From positions 62,001 to 126,000 of the forward strand of contig JAEYUQ010000007.1 in the NCBI GenBank assembly GCA_023432405.1: a stretch of DNA of 64,000 nt, written 5' to 3'. The position numbers and the translations under genes are program-made. Source of the DNA: Actinomycetes bacterium. Its GTDB lineage: Bacteria > Actinomycetota > Actinomycetes > Mycobacteriales > Mycobacteriaceae. Shown piece after piece: positions 1 through 7,356 of this stretch (positions are counted from its first letter, which is position 1; each line of letters begins with the position of its first letter). The notes under the pieces are model-generated. The model worked only from the letters and a program-made list of their open reading frames with translations. It was not told where the DNA came from and searched no databases.

Positions 1-571
1 TGCCGTAGAAATCAACGGCGAGAGCTCCCATAGAGTGTCCCAGCAGGAAGGTCTTGGTAGTAGGATTCTCAGACTTGGCCTTCTGAACCAGGATGTTGAG
101 ATCGTCTACGAGATAGTGGAAGTCATCAATATGACCACGGGCTACAGGCGTGCCCTTTACCTGACCGGAGTGTCCATGTCCGCGGTGATCCAGGCGGTAC
201 ACGTTGTAGCCCGCGTTGAGCAGCTTGCCAGTCACCCATTCATAGCGTCCCAGGTGCTCGGCAGCGCCGTGAACGACAACCACGGTGGCTTTAGCACCAG
301 GGATGGTGTTGGACTTCCAATAAATCTTGGTGCCCTTTCCATCCTTAGAAGTAAAGTAGCCGTCTTGCACTGTCACTTGGCGGCCATCCTTGGTCACAGT
401 AGGCGCCGGAGTGGTGGGCAGTTCTACAACAGCGTTAGCTTGGGTATCCAACGGCGGCTCCAGCACATTCTGAAGTGAATCCAGAGGACTTGACGACGCC
501 GTTGCTGGAACGGCTAGAACCATAGCCACACTAGTGGCCACTCCAATGGCCAGGGTTTTCCTATTGAGCAT
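1..571 (-). CDS. Secreted alpha/beta hydrolase (lysophospholipase/monoacylglycerol lipase-like), 5' part only
   Basis: The gene reads leftward and runs off the window, so about 190 N-terminal residues are present. It begins with an ATG preceded by an AAAGG ribosome site and encodes a signal peptide (basic start, then a hydrophobic stretch ending near an ATA signal-peptidase type site around residue 25). A proline/threonine-rich linker follows. The hydrolase core then shows VVVVHGAAEHLGRY (oxyanion-hole HG region), LDHRGHGHSG, and near the window edge LLGHSMGALAV, the GxSxG nucleophile elbow. This layout is typical of serine hydrolases that cleave monoacylglycerols or lysophospholipids outside the cell. 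The Asp and His of the triad lie beyond the window. The substrate is inferred from family resemblance only. Confidence 0.85.
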   Translation of the reverse strand, partial: MLNRKTLAIGVATSVAMVLAVPATASSSPLDSLQNVLEPPLDTQANAVVELPTTPAPTVTKDGRQVTVQDGYFTSKDGKGTKIYWKSNTIPGAKATVVVVHGAAEHLGRYEWVTGKLLNAGYNVYRLDHRGHGHSGQVKGTPVARGHIDDFHYLVDDLNILVQKAKSENPTTKTFLLGHSMGALAVDFYG

Positions 572-982
572 GACAACCTTTCTTGAGAATCAAGAATGTT
601 CTGGGCGTGCTCCTGGGCAAGGATGCTCTCAAGAGAGCTCCCTGGGCAGGAACGTAACAGGCGTATGTGCCTAGTCGAGAACTTTCCCGGTGGTTTTTCC
701 TGGGATGACCCCATTGCCTCCTAAGCTACCGGGAAGTTTTGTAAAAGCGGAAGAGGATGTGCGGGACATGGGGAATAAATACCCCTGTAATGGGGTGGCT
801 ATGTGAATTAAGTTTACATTTTACTGCAATCATGTTACGCAATGTGTCTTGTTTAGATTTGTGGGGAAACGCTCCTGGCGGAGGCTCCGACGTCACTTCT
901 CAGTGTGGTTACTCCTTGCTTCTTCGAATGTCGCCTTTCTTTCCTCGCCCCACAGCAACAGCAAGCACTACACTGATACAAC
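572..982. other. Intergenic region between hydrolase and purN with inverted repeats
   Basis: This 411-base spacer separates two divergent genes, so it should hold both promoters. Two inverted repeats are visible. One is GCTCTC-AA-GAGAGC at 625-638, about 55-67 bases upstream of the hydrolase start. It is flanked by two near copies of CTCCTGGGCA. The other is ACCCC-TGTAAT-GGGGT at 781-796. No credible open reading frame was seen. I could not assign a confident -35/-10 pair for purN. Confidence 0.4.
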
Positions 983-1576
983 GTGAATTTCACGGAACCG
1001 CTGAAGGTTGTGGTGCTCGCTTCGGGTAGCGGGACTTTACTGCAAGCCATATTGGATAACCAGGACAGTACGTACCGCGTTGTCGGCGTGGTAGCAGATG
1101 TCGAGTGTGAAGCTCTGGAGCGTGCAACCCGCGCGGGCGTCGATAAGCGATTAGTGGAGCTGGGAGAGGATCGAGCGGAATGGAATGAGCGCCTGGCTCG
1201 CACCGTAGAATCTTTCGCTCCTGACCTTGTTGTCTCCGCTGGTTTTATGAAAATCCTGGGGGAAGAATTCCTGGAGCGGTTCGGTGGACTCACAATCAAC
1301 ACCCATCCAGCGCTTCTGCCGTCTTTCAAAGGTGCCCATGCTGTGCGTGACGCCCTTGACTACGGTGTGAAAGTTACTGGATCAACGGTTCATTTTGTTG
1401 ATGCCGGAGTAGATACCGGCACGATTATCGCGCAGCAGCCGGTGCGAGTTGAGCCCGGAGATACTCAAGATAGCTTGCATGAGCGTATTAAGCAGGAAGA
1501 AAGAAAGCTCATTGTGGCGATACTGCGTTCTGCGCACGTTGATCACGCAACCAGGAAGGTCGAATTCGATAAATGA
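983..1576 (+). CDS. purN: Phosphoribosylglycinamide formyltransferase PurN
   Basis: PurN transfers the formyl group of 10-formyl-tetrahydrofolate to GAR in de novo purine synthesis. The 197-residue product matches the family length. It begins with the VVLASGSGTLLQAIL substrate-binding loop. It carries the catalytic block INTHPALLPSF (Asn-His pair) at about residues 107-117, then DAGVDTGTII with the conserved Asp. The start used is GTG at 983 because it places the conserved N-terminus correctly, although no strong ribosome site precedes it. The stop overlaps the purH start by 4 bases (ATGA), so the two are co-transcribed and probably translationally coupled. Confidence 0.95.
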   Translation: MNFTEPLKVVVLASGSGTLLQAILDNQDSTYRVVGVVADVECEALERATRAGVDKRLVELGEDRAEWNERLARTVESFAPDLVVSAGFMKILGEEFLERFGGLTINTHPALLPSFKGAHAVRDALDYGVKVTGSTVHFVDAGVDTGTIIAQQPVRVEPGDTQDSLHERIKQEERKLIVAILRSAHVDHATRKVEFDK

Positions 1577-3141
1577 GTGAAGTCAAGGCAGTCAAGCGCG
1601 CCCTCATCAGTGTCTATGACAAGTCAGGTCTCGAAGACCTGGCGAAGGGTCTTGCTGACGCTGGAGTAGAGATTGTTTCCACTGGATCTACCGCCAAGAA
1701 AATTGCTGAAGCTGGGGTAGCGGTCACTCCCGTAGACCAGCTCACCGGATTCCCCGAAATCCTCGAAGGGCGTGTCAAAACTCTGCATCCGAAAGTTCAC
1801 GCCGGTTTACTTGCAGACACCAGGAAAGCTGAGCACTGCGAACAAATCAAGGAACTGGGAATTGAACCCTTCGAGCTGGTTGTGGTTAATCTCTATCCCT
1901 TCACCGACACCGTTGCCTCTGGGGCGGACTTCGATGCCTGCGTAGAGCAAATTGACATCGGAGGCCCCTCTATGGTGCGTGCAGCTGCAAAGAACCACCC
2001 CTCGGTTGCTGTAGTGGTGGATCCGGCCCGCTATGGAGAAGTGGTGGACGCTGTGAAAGCAGGAGGATTCACCCTTGCACAGCGTCGTGCCCTTGCAGCC
2101 GATGCCTTCCGCCACACTGCTTCCTATGATGTAGCGGTAGCTTCCTGGTTGGGCTCTCAACTTGACGACGCCCCCGAATTCCCGGCGTGGATTGGTGCTA
2201 CACACACCTTGAGCCACCAGCTGCGATACGGAGAAAACCCGCACCAAACCGCAGCTTTGTACCTGGGTACTGAGGGTGGGGGAGTAGCTCACGCTCAACA
2301 GTTCAACGGAAAAGAGATGAGCTACAACAACTACCAGGACACCGACGCAGCCTGGCGCGCCGCGTGGGATCATGAGGAACCCTGCGTTGCCATTATCAAA
2401 CACGCCAACCCCTGCGGGATTGCGGTAGGCGAGGATATAGCTGCGGCTCACGTGGCTGCTCACGCCTGCGATCCCATGAGCGCCTACGGTGGAGTTATTG
2501 CCGCTAACCGAACGGTAACCCTCACGATGGCTGAGCAGATCAAGCCCATTTTCACCGAGGTTATTATTGCCCCTGACTATGAGCCCCAGGCTCTCGAGCT
2601 CTTGAAGACCAAGAAGAACCTGAGGATTCTCCAGGCAGAAGTTCTACAGAGAAAGGGCTTCGATCATAAAGAAATTACTGGAGGGCTCCTGGTACAAGAA
2701 CGAGATGCTGTTCACGCTGAGGGTGACGATCCGAAGAATTGGGAGCTCGTGGCAGGGGAGGCAGCAGACGCAGCAACCCTGAAGGATTTGGAGTTTGCGT
2801 GGAGAACTGTTCGAGCGGTGAAGTCTAATGCGATCCTTCTTGCCCATGATGGTGCCACTGTGGGCGTGGGCATGGGTCAGGTAAACCGCGTGGACTCTGC
2901 AAAGCTAGCCGTAGAGCGTGCCAATACTCTGGGCGGAGACAACAATGAACGTGCCCGTGGGTCAGTAGCTGCATCTGATGCTTTCTTCCCCTTTGCTGAC
3001 GGCTTTGAGGTTTTGGCCGAGGCCGGTGTCACTGCCGTTGTCCAGCCTGGTGGCTCCATCCGAGACGAGGAAGTTATTGAGGCTGCCAAGAAAGCAGGAG
3101 TGACGATGTACCTCACAGGAGCACGCCACTTCTACCACTAA
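1573..3141 (+). CDS. purH: Bifunctional AICAR transformylase/IMP cyclohydrolase PurH
   Basis: PurH performs the last two steps of IMP synthesis. The 522-residue protein has an N-terminal MGS-like IMP cyclohydrolase domain (about residues 8-150, with VYDKSGLEDLAKGL and the STGSTAKKI loop). The C-terminal AICAR transformylase domain includes the KHANPCG active-site motif and ends QPGGSIRDEEVIEAA...GARHFYH, which is the usual C-terminus. The length is normal. It follows purN with an ATGA overlap, the standard actinobacterial purNH arrangement. No clear rho-independent terminator was seen in the 70 bases before the convergent lipoprotein gene. Confidence 0.97.
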   Translation: MSEVKAVKRALISVYDKSGLEDLAKGLADAGVEIVSTGSTAKKIAEAGVAVTPVDQLTGFPEILEGRVKTLHPKVHAGLLADTRKAEHCEQIKELGIEPFELVVVNLYPFTDTVASGADFDACVEQIDIGGPSMVRAAAKNHPSVAVVVDPARYGEVVDAVKAGGFTLAQRRALAADAFRHTASYDVAVASWLGSQLDDAPEFPAWIGATHTLSHQLRYGENPHQTAALYLGTEGGGVAHAQQFNGKEMSYNNYQDTDAAWRAAWDHEEPCVAIIKHANPCGIAVGEDIAAAHVAAHACDPMSAYGGVIAANRTVTLTMAEQIKPIFTEVIIAPDYEPQALELLKTKKNLRILQAEVLQRKGFDHKEITGGLLVQERDAVHAEGDDPKNWELVAGEAADAATLKDLEFAWRTVRAVKSNAILLAHDGATVGVGMGQVNRVDSAKLAVERANTLGGDNNERARGSVAASDAFFPFADGFEVLAEAGVTAVVQPGGSIRDEEVIEAAKKAGVTMYLTGARHFYH

Positions 3142-3211
3142 ATCCTCAGTAAGGTGGTGTACTCCCAACCCGCACGTTCCTTCTGGGAATTTGTCTTTGT
3201 AGAGCAAATTC

Positions 3212-3856
3212 TCAGTTGGTGCGTGGCCTGGTTTCTGAGGACTCAACCTGCAGGTGACCGTTTTTTAAAGCAACTCGAGAGGTTCCAGTTAGGGACGGGT
3301 TGGCTTCAAAGTCCCCTTCGGCAAGAGCGCTATAGCTCACCACAACAACTCCATCTTCAATACGCAGAGGTTCAAAGTCGGAGCGTCCCATGTGTATTTC
3401 TGGAGAGAAGTCTTCCAGAACATCTATGAAATGTAGGTCTTGATCCAGAACCGCTAGCATTGGTGGCCAACCCACTCCGCCTAGATAACAATGCAATTCC
3501 AGCGCTATTTCGTCCCCCGGTTGTCCATCAAGATCTCCGGCGGTGGTGTTAATGGTGGTGATGTCGGGTTCTTCTCCGGAGTACACCCAGGAAAGCCCAT
3601 CTCCAATCCACGTTCCTCCGAAGTCTTTACCCATCGAGCTTTGCAGGAATCCATTGGTGAGCCGTCCGGCGTCATGATTACACACGGCAGGAACCTCCAT
3701 GCTCAGCATGTCTTGTTTCAGTCTTTGCAGCTCACTAGCGCTGAGAGTGGCAGCGGGTAGTTTTTCTGCTTGATTTCCACCTGAAGCGCTGCACGAGGTG
3801 CTAGCTATTCCCAACCCCAGGACAAGGAAAACGGATATGATCCTGCTTGGTTTCAT
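3212..3856 (-). CDS. Putative lipoprotein of unknown function
   Basis: The product from the ATG at 3856 has 214 residues. It starts MKPSRIIS with a hydrophobic segment ending in IASTSC, a weak lipobox with Cys at about residue 22, so it is probably a lipid-anchored exported protein. A longer reading frame extends upstream to 3991, but that extension has no export signal and is not conserved-looking. The mature part contains an acidic GDLDGQPGDEIALELHCYLGG stretch, which resembles FG-GAP/integrin-like calcium-binding repeats found in secreted proteins. Two Cys in the mature part could form a disulfide. It lies downstream of, and in the same direction as, the TetR gene. I do not recognise a function. 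Confidence 0.7.
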   Translation of the reverse strand: MKPSRIISVFLVLGLGIASTSCSASGGNQAEKLPAATLSASELQRLKQDMLSMEVPAVCNHDAGRLTNGFLQSSMGKDFGGTWIGDGLSWVYSGEEPDITTINTTAGDLDGQPGDEIALELHCYLGGVGWPPMLAVLDQDLHFIDVLEDFSPEIHMGRSDFEPLRIEDGVVVVSYSALAEGDFEANPSLTGTSRVALKNGHLQVESSETRPRTN

Positions 3857-4018
3857 AGAAGTGACTTTATAGCAAAAAATACCTTTTACTGCAGGTGTGA
3901 AACTACCCCAACGTCCCAGCGTGAAGCTCCTCAACTTCTTGCTATGGCTCTGGACATTGTTAAAACGCAAGTGAAAAGTAGATGTTTGCACCAGGTTACT
4001 GGGTGTTTCCGTTGGGTT

Positions 4019-4690
4019 TTAGGCTTCGGATTCCTGCTTGAGGAGCGCCAATGTGCGCTGGGTTCGATCCTCCGGGAGAGGTGTGTTCAGAACAGTAAGC
4101 GCGGCGTCGGCAAGGACAATTGCAATCTCTGGAAGTTCAGTATCAGACAGAGGCGCCGGAATTGTCCCGTCATTCGGACGCATAGTGATGACGCCACTTG
4201 CCAGAATATAGGGCAAATCACACCGGGGATCGCCCTCGCCAACAATCTCCTCAGCTAACTTTCGGTAGAACCCAGCGAGTTTTTCTCTAGCCGTGTGATA
4301 CTCCTCAAACTCAGGTGAAACAGCTGCAGGGAGCTGGTAAAGCCTTCCCAAATTCCAACGAGTTGAGAGAAGAATACGAGTCTGCGCGGCAACCAAAGAC
4401 CAGAGCCGCATAGCAGCAGTGGCATCAGTTGTAGACATACGTTCGGCTAACTCGGTGAGCGGATCCACTGTGGACTTCAGAATGGTCAGGAAAATATCCG
4501 CCTTTGAGGCGAAGTGATAGTACAAGGACGCTTGGCGAATACCCACCGCGTCTGCAATTTCGTGGGTTGAAGTGGTGACAAAACCCTGTTTAGTGAAAAG
4601 CTCCGAGGAGGCATCCAAAATCTCCTCGCGAGCACTGGAAGCACGCCGCCGAGCATTCTTCTTGCGGGGACGCCCTACCGTACCTGTCAC
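4019..4690 (-). CDS. TetR/AcrR family transcriptional regulator
   Basis: This 223-residue protein has the TetR-type N-terminal DNA-binding domain. A basic tail RPRKKNARRR is followed by helices containing EILDASSELFTKQGF. The helix-turn-helix covers about residues 41-60 and includes HEIADAVGIRQASLYYHF, the classical TetR recognition helix. The C-terminal domain is variable and presumably binds a ligand I cannot infer. The gene is transcribed away from the ribosomal cluster and toward the lipoprotein gene, 162 bases further on, which may be a target or operon partner. Inverted repeats at 4778-4801 and 4838-4855 in its upstream region could be operators for autoregulation. Confidence 0.85.
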   Translation of the reverse strand: MTGTVGRPRKKNARRRASSAREEILDASSELFTKQGFVTTSTHEIADAVGIRQASLYYHFASKADIFLTILKSTVDPLTELAERMSTTDATAAMRLWSLVAAQTRILLSTRWNLGRLYQLPAAVSPEFEEYHTAREKLAGFYRKLAEEIVGEGDPRCDLPYILASGVITMRPNDGTIPAPLSDTELPEIAIVLADAALTVLNTPLPEDRTQRTLALLKQESEA

Positions 4691-4777
4691 TCACATCACC
4701 ATTTCTGCAACTATCATGTGGTCCATCAACGAGATTCCCCATGCCCTGTTGCATGAGAAATGGAAAACTCTGGCTTT

Positions 4778-4801
4778 CTACTAAACAGCTGTGCCTAGTA
4801 G
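4778..4801. promoter_or_regulatory. Inverted repeat upstream of tetR, possible TetR operator
   Basis: CTACTA and TAGTAG flank a 12-base centre that contains the palindrome ACAGCTGT. It lies 88-111 bases upstream of the TetR start codon. Size and symmetry suit a TetR dimer site, but this is inference from symmetry alone. Confidence 0.4.
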
Positions 4802-4837
4802 TTATAGCTGGAAGGTGATTGACGCACCACGGGTCAA

Positions 4838-4855
4838 ATTCTGGCTAAACAGAAT
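4838..4855. promoter_or_regulatory. Perfect inverted repeat ATTCTG-N6-CAGAAT
   Basis: Six-base arms are separated by GCTAAA, about 150 bases upstream of tetR. It could be a second operator or a small hairpin. A partial echo (ATTCTAGCCAAA) follows at about 4865. Confidence 0.35.
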
Positions 4856-4941
4856 CAACGCTTCATTCTAGCCAAACTTCACAGTGAGGGGAATGCTTCC
4901 AGCAATATTTTCTAACGAACGACCTTTACGCATTGTAGTAA

Positions 4942-4980
4942 GGAGGGGTGGGTCAGCTGTGGGAGGGGTGGTCAGCTGTG
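4942..4980. repeat. Tandem direct repeat, two copies of about 20 bases
   Basis: The unit GGAGGGGTGGGTCAGCTGTG at 4942-4961 is followed directly by a copy lacking one G at 4962-4980. Both contain CAGCTGTG, which also occurs in the inverted repeat at 4778-4801. Confidence 0.85.
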
Positions 4981-5005
4981 GAGAGAGCGCTGGGAGGTGA
5001 GTGTG

Positions 5006-5039
5006 GGAATCATCCCCATGTAGGAATCTTCCCCATGTA
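5006..5039. repeat. Tandem direct repeat, two copies of 17 bases
   Basis: GGAATCATCCCCATGTA is followed directly by GGAATCTTCCCCATGTA, identical at 16 of 17 positions. It lies just beyond the terminator of the ribosomal protein operon. Confidence 0.85.
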
Positions 5040-5043
5040 GGGA

Positions 5044-5073
5044 AAACAAAAAGCCACATTGACTTTCGTGGCT
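5044..5073 (-). terminator. Rho-independent terminator of rpmB-rpmG-rpsN-rpsR
   Basis: Read on the minus strand, AGCCAC pairs with GTGGCT around a 10-base loop, and the stem runs directly into TTTTTGTTTT. It lies 65 bases beyond the rpsR stop, in the right orientation for the four-gene operon. Confidence 0.75.
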
Positions 5074-5137
5074 GCTCTTTATAGGGGGCAGAGGAAAGTT
5101 CAATGCGGCTAGTGCTGCTGCTGCTGAGTCCCTCTCT

Positions 5138-5386
5138 TTAGCGAGAGGTGAACGGCAGGAGAGCCATTTCACGAGCGTTCTTGATAGCGGTGGCTACCTG
5201 ACGCTGCTGCTGCGGTGTCAGACCAGTGACGCGACGAGAACGAATCTTGTGGCGGTCAGAGATGAAAAGACGCAAGGTCTTAATGTCCTTGTAGTCAACC
5301 TTTTCGATGCCCTCAGCCTTGAGAGGATTCTTCTTAGGGCGACGGGACTGCTCGATCCGCGGCTTCTTATGATTGTTGCGCTTCAT
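5138..5386 (-). CDS. rpsR: 30S ribosomal protein S18, zinc-independent form
   Basis: S18 binds S6 and 16S rRNA in the small-subunit platform. The 82-residue product from ATG 5386 (GGAG ribosome site 9 bases upstream) contains the family core VDYKDIKTLRLFISDRHKI followed by RSRRVTGL. It has no cysteine, so it is a C-minus paralogue without the zinc-binding CxxC seen in primary mycobacterial S18. It is the last gene of the rpmB-rpmG-rpsN-rpsR operon. In Mycobacterium an operon of the same composition is repressed by Zur and used under zinc limitation. Whether a zinc-binding copy exists elsewhere in this genome cannot be seen here. Confidence 0.95.
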   Translation of the reverse strand: MKRNNHKKPRIEQSRRPKKNPLKAEGIEKVDYKDIKTLRLFISDRHKIRSRRVTGLTPQQQRQVATAIKNAREMALLPFTSR

Positions 5387-5404
5387 TTGCAAAACTCCCT
5401 CGGA

Positions 5405-5710
5405 TTACCAGCTGGACTTACGGACACCTGGCAGCTCACCGCGGTGAGCCATGCCACGCATACGAACACGAGATACGCCGAACTTACGCAGATACCCGCG
5501 CGGACGGCCATCCCATGCGTCACGGTTACGGACACGAACGGGGGATGCATCCCTGGGCTGACGGTTCAACTCAAACTGAGCCTCCAGACGATCTTCGTCG
5601 CTGGTGTTTGGGTTCTTGATAATAGCCTTCAGCTCTTGGCGACGCTCCGCGTAACGGGCGACAATAGCCTTGCGCTGCTCATTCTTGGCGATCTTAGACT
5701 TTTTGGCCAT
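5405..5710 (-). CDS. rpsN: 30S ribosomal protein S14, long zinc-independent form
   Basis: At 101 residues this is the long S14 type, with the MAKKSKIAKNEQRK start and a C-terminus including RGYLRKFGVSRVRMRGMAHR and PGVRKSSW. The short zinc-binding S14 has two CxxC motifs; none is present here (no cysteine at all). S14 binds the head of the 30S subunit near 16S rRNA helices. The gene lies 2 bases downstream of rpmG and 18 bases upstream of rpsR, so it is clearly within one operon. Confidence 0.96.
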   Translation of the reverse strand: MAKKSKIAKNEQRKAIVARYAERRQELKAIIKNPNTSDEDRLEAQFELNRQPRDASPVRVRNRDAWDGRPRGYLRKFGVSRVRMRGMAHRGELPGVRKSSW

Positions 5711-5712
5711 AA

Positions 5713-5877
5713 CTATCGCTCCTCGCGGAATTCAACATGCTTGCGCACAACCGGATCATATTTCTTCAAGGTGATCCGATCAGGATTGTTGCGCTTGTTC
5801 TTACGGGTGACATAGGTATAGCCAGTGCCAGCCGTAGACTTCAACTTGATAATCGGACGAATGTCATTGCGTGCCAT
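5713..5877 (-). CDS. rpmG: 50S ribosomal protein L33, zinc-independent form
   Basis: This 54-residue gene starts at the ATG at 5877. The product begins MARNDIRPIIKLKSTAGTG, contains YVTRKNKRNNPDRITLKKYD and ends in a basic/acidic tail EFREER. Length and sequence match bacterial L33. The four cysteines of zinc-binding L33 are absent. It is separated from rpmB and rpsN by 2 bases on each side, so translation of the operon is tightly coupled. Confidence 0.96.
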   Translation of the reverse strand: MARNDIRPIIKLKSTAGTGYTYVTRKNKRNNPDRITLKKYDPVVRKHVEFREER

Positions 5878-5879
5878 CT

Positions 5880-6116
5880 TTAGATCTTCTCCCCACGTGC
5901 GCGAATCTTGGCAACGACGGACTCGATGCCGTCGCGGTCGATGATCTTAAGACCTTTAGTGGAAACGGTCAGAGTGATGGTACGTCCCTCAGAAGGGAGG
6001 TAAAACCGACGGCGCTGCAGATTGGGATTCCAACGGCGCGACGTACGGCGGTGCGAGTGCGAGACGGACTTGCCGAAGCTCGGCTTGCGTCCCGTGACCT
6101 GGCAAATAGCCGACAT
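5880..6116 (-). CDS. rpmB: 50S ribosomal protein L28, zinc-independent form
   Basis: The 78-residue product starts MSAICQVTGRKPSFGKSVSH and continues SHRRTSRRWNPNLQRRRFYL, the L28 core. The zinc-binding type has CxxC near the N-terminus; here the second Cys is replaced (CQVT), so this is the C-minus form. It is the first gene of the minus-strand operon. Its promoter must lie in the 620-base divergent region shared with rpmE, which also contains symmetric elements that might bind a zinc-responsive regulator. Confidence 0.95.
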   Translation of the reverse strand: MSAICQVTGRKPSFGKSVSHSHRRTSRRWNPNLQRRRFYLPSEGRTITLTVSTKGLKIIDRDGIESVVAKIRARGEKI

Positions 6117-6280
6117 AGGTTTTCTTTCTCCTAGCCGCCCACATCAAAAGTTAGTGGTAACGCTCACGATTGTTACTCACGAAGCATCTGGTTTTGGAGA
6201 TACCAAACACCTTCCGTGGGCACGGAAAACCGCCTTGGAGAAGCGGATTATGGAGCGCTGCTCATGCCAGTTGACGAGGG

Positions 6281-6298
6281 CGAAAACGTGTATTTTCG
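6281..6298. promoter_or_regulatory. Perfect inverted repeat CGAAAA-N6-TTTTCG, candidate operator
   Basis: This 18-base dyad lies 165 bases upstream of rpmB and is the clearest A/T-armed palindrome in the divergent region. Actinobacterial Zur boxes also use GAAAA/TTTTC arms, but with a shorter centre, so assignment to Zur is tentative. Confidence 0.35.
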
Positions 6299-6407
6299 AC
6301 AACAGCAAGAGACAACCATACACGGAACTGCCTTTGGAAGCTAATCACCGTTTTCTTTCTGCTTTCCTTCAAACTATAGGAGCTTTGTAAAAGCTTGACA
6401 CTAGGTC

Positions 6408-6427
6408 CCGAAGCTTTCAGCTTTCGG
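6408..6427 (+). other. Hairpin CCGAAGCT-TTC-AGCTTTCGG upstream of rpmE
   Basis: Eight-base arms pair with one bulged T. No U-run follows in the plus direction, so it is not a simple terminator. It may form part of the rpmE leader RNA. Confidence 0.35.
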
Positions 6428-6736
6428 CTCCCGGAGTGAGTGGTGGGTACTTGCTAGGCAGATAAACTCCAGGTCGATTTCTCTTTTACTGAAACAGGCT
6501 GTAATATGTCGCGGGTGCTATGGGGGCAGTTATCTGCCGACGTAGCGTGGTGAATTGTACGTAGCCCAACTCAGGTTCGGCTTGTCCTCTATATATGTAG
6601 TGTGATGCTTGTGTTCTCGCAGAAGCTTCCTCCTTGATGAGTTGAGGGACTTCAGGTGCGGGAGTAAGGCACCGTAGATAGATAGAGACAGACGAGTAAC
6701 GGCCTGAAGTTTCAAACCTGAGGGAACCAATTAATT

Positions 6737-7012
6737 ATGAAGAAAGACATTCACCCGGATTACCACCCTGTGGTATTCCAGGATGCCGGAACTGGTCATA
6801 AGTTCTTGACTCGTTCCACTGCCACCAGTAACCGCACCGTTGAGTGGGAAGACGGTAACGAATATCCGCTCATCGTGGTGGACGTTACCGCTGAGTCTCA
6901 TCCTTTCTGGACTGGCGCACAGCGACTCATGGATACTGCTGGCCGTGTGGAGAAGTTCAATCAGCGCTTTGGCGGGATGGCTCGCCGCAAGAAGAAGACC
7001 GCTCAGGCATAA
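6737..7012 (+). CDS. rpmE2: 50S ribosomal protein L31 type B
   Basis: The 91-residue product starts MKKDIHPDYHPVVFQDAGTG and contains FLTRSTATSN and the SHPFWTGAQ block followed by GRVEKFNQRFG, typical of type B L31. It lacks the CxxC of type A L31, so it needs no zinc. The C-terminus is lysine-rich (RRKKKTAQA). It precedes rpmF by 21 bases with a strong GAGGAGGG ribosome site between, and both are transcribed away from the rpmB operon. Confidence 0.96.
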   Translation: MKKDIHPDYHPVVFQDAGTGHKFLTRSTATSNRTVEWEDGNEYPLIVVDVTAESHPFWTGAQRLMDTAGRVEKFNQRFGGMARRKKKTAQA

Positions 7013-7033
7013 GGATATAGAGGAGGGTAAGAA

Positions 7034-7207
7034 ATGGCAGTCCCAAAGCACCGTATGTCTCGGGCGAACACCCGGATGCGTCGTTCTCAATGGAAAGCTA
7101 ATAACGTTGCACTGCAAGAAGTGAAGGTGGATGGTCAGGTTGTTCGCATCCCCCGTCGCTTGGTGAAGGCAGCTCAGCTTGGACTTGTGGACGTCGAGGA
7201 GTTCTAA
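7034..7207 (+). CDS. rpmF: 50S ribosomal protein L32
   Basis: This 57-residue gene follows rpmE2. The product begins MAVPKHRMSRANTRMRRSQW, the universal bacterial L32 start, and ends LGLVDVEEF. No cysteines are present, so it is a zinc-free L32 like the mycobacterial form. A strong hairpin terminator lies about 60 bases after the stop, so rpmE2-rpmF forms a short operon. Confidence 0.96.
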   Translation: MAVPKHRMSRANTRMRRSQWKANNVALQEVKVDGQVVRIPRRLVKAAQLGLVDVEEF

Positions 7208-7267
7208 GACGTTCTAAGTACATCATCGTTTACAAGGCTTTGTGTCTTCGATGAGAGCAATACGACA

Positions 7268-7300
7268 AAACCCGAGAACAGGATTTCCTGTCTCGGGTTT
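7268..7300 (+). terminator. Strong hairpin terminator after rpmF
   Basis: AAACCCGAGAACAGGA pairs with TCCTGTCTCGGGTTT with a single bulged A and a tiny loop, giving a stem of about 15 pairs. It separates the ribosomal genes from mprA. Because the arms themselves end in AAA/TTT it could act on both strands. Confidence 0.8.
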
Positions 7301-7341
7301 ACTTGTATGTGCCTAGGGAAGTGAATTTCTCCGTAAAAAGT

Positions 7342-7356
7342 TAGATAATGGAGGAA
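7342..7356 (+). promoter_or_regulatory. Extended -10 region of mprA, probably leaderless start
   Basis: TTAGATAAT ends 6 bases before the mprA ATG, which would put the transcription start at or next to the start codon. The GGAGG just before ATG is too close (1 base) to work well as a ribosome site. Leaderless mRNAs are common in this order. Confidence 0.45.

Larger units (their letters stand above)
4691..5137. other. 447-base spacer with inverted repeats, two tandem repeats and a terminator
   Basis: The region between tetR and rpsR has no convincing gene. It holds two candidate operators (4778-4801, 4838-4855), two separate short tandem repeats (4942-4980 and 5006-5039) and the rpsR-operon terminator (5044-5073). 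Short open frames here on the minus strand are made of repeat sequence and look non-coding. Confidence 0.6.
6117..6736. other. 620-base divergent regulatory region between rpmB and rpmE
   Basis: No gene was seen. Symmetric elements include GTAAC/GTTAC arms 10 bases apart at about 6153-6172, CGAAAA-N6-TTTTCG at 6281-6298, AGCTTT-GTA-AAAGCT at 6381-6395, a hairpin at 6408-6427 and GGCAG-TTAT-CTGCC at about 6523-6536. The length is unusual for two small operons and leaves room for a leader RNA before rpmE. Confidence 0.5.

Noticed and set aside
1807..2463. 218-codon open frame on the minus strand
   Set aside because: Antisense to purH, no domain features.
4868..5172. Two minus-strand frames of 63 and 66 codons downstream of rpsR
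   Set aside because: Built from the tandem repeats and the terminator; no ribosome site or conserved features.
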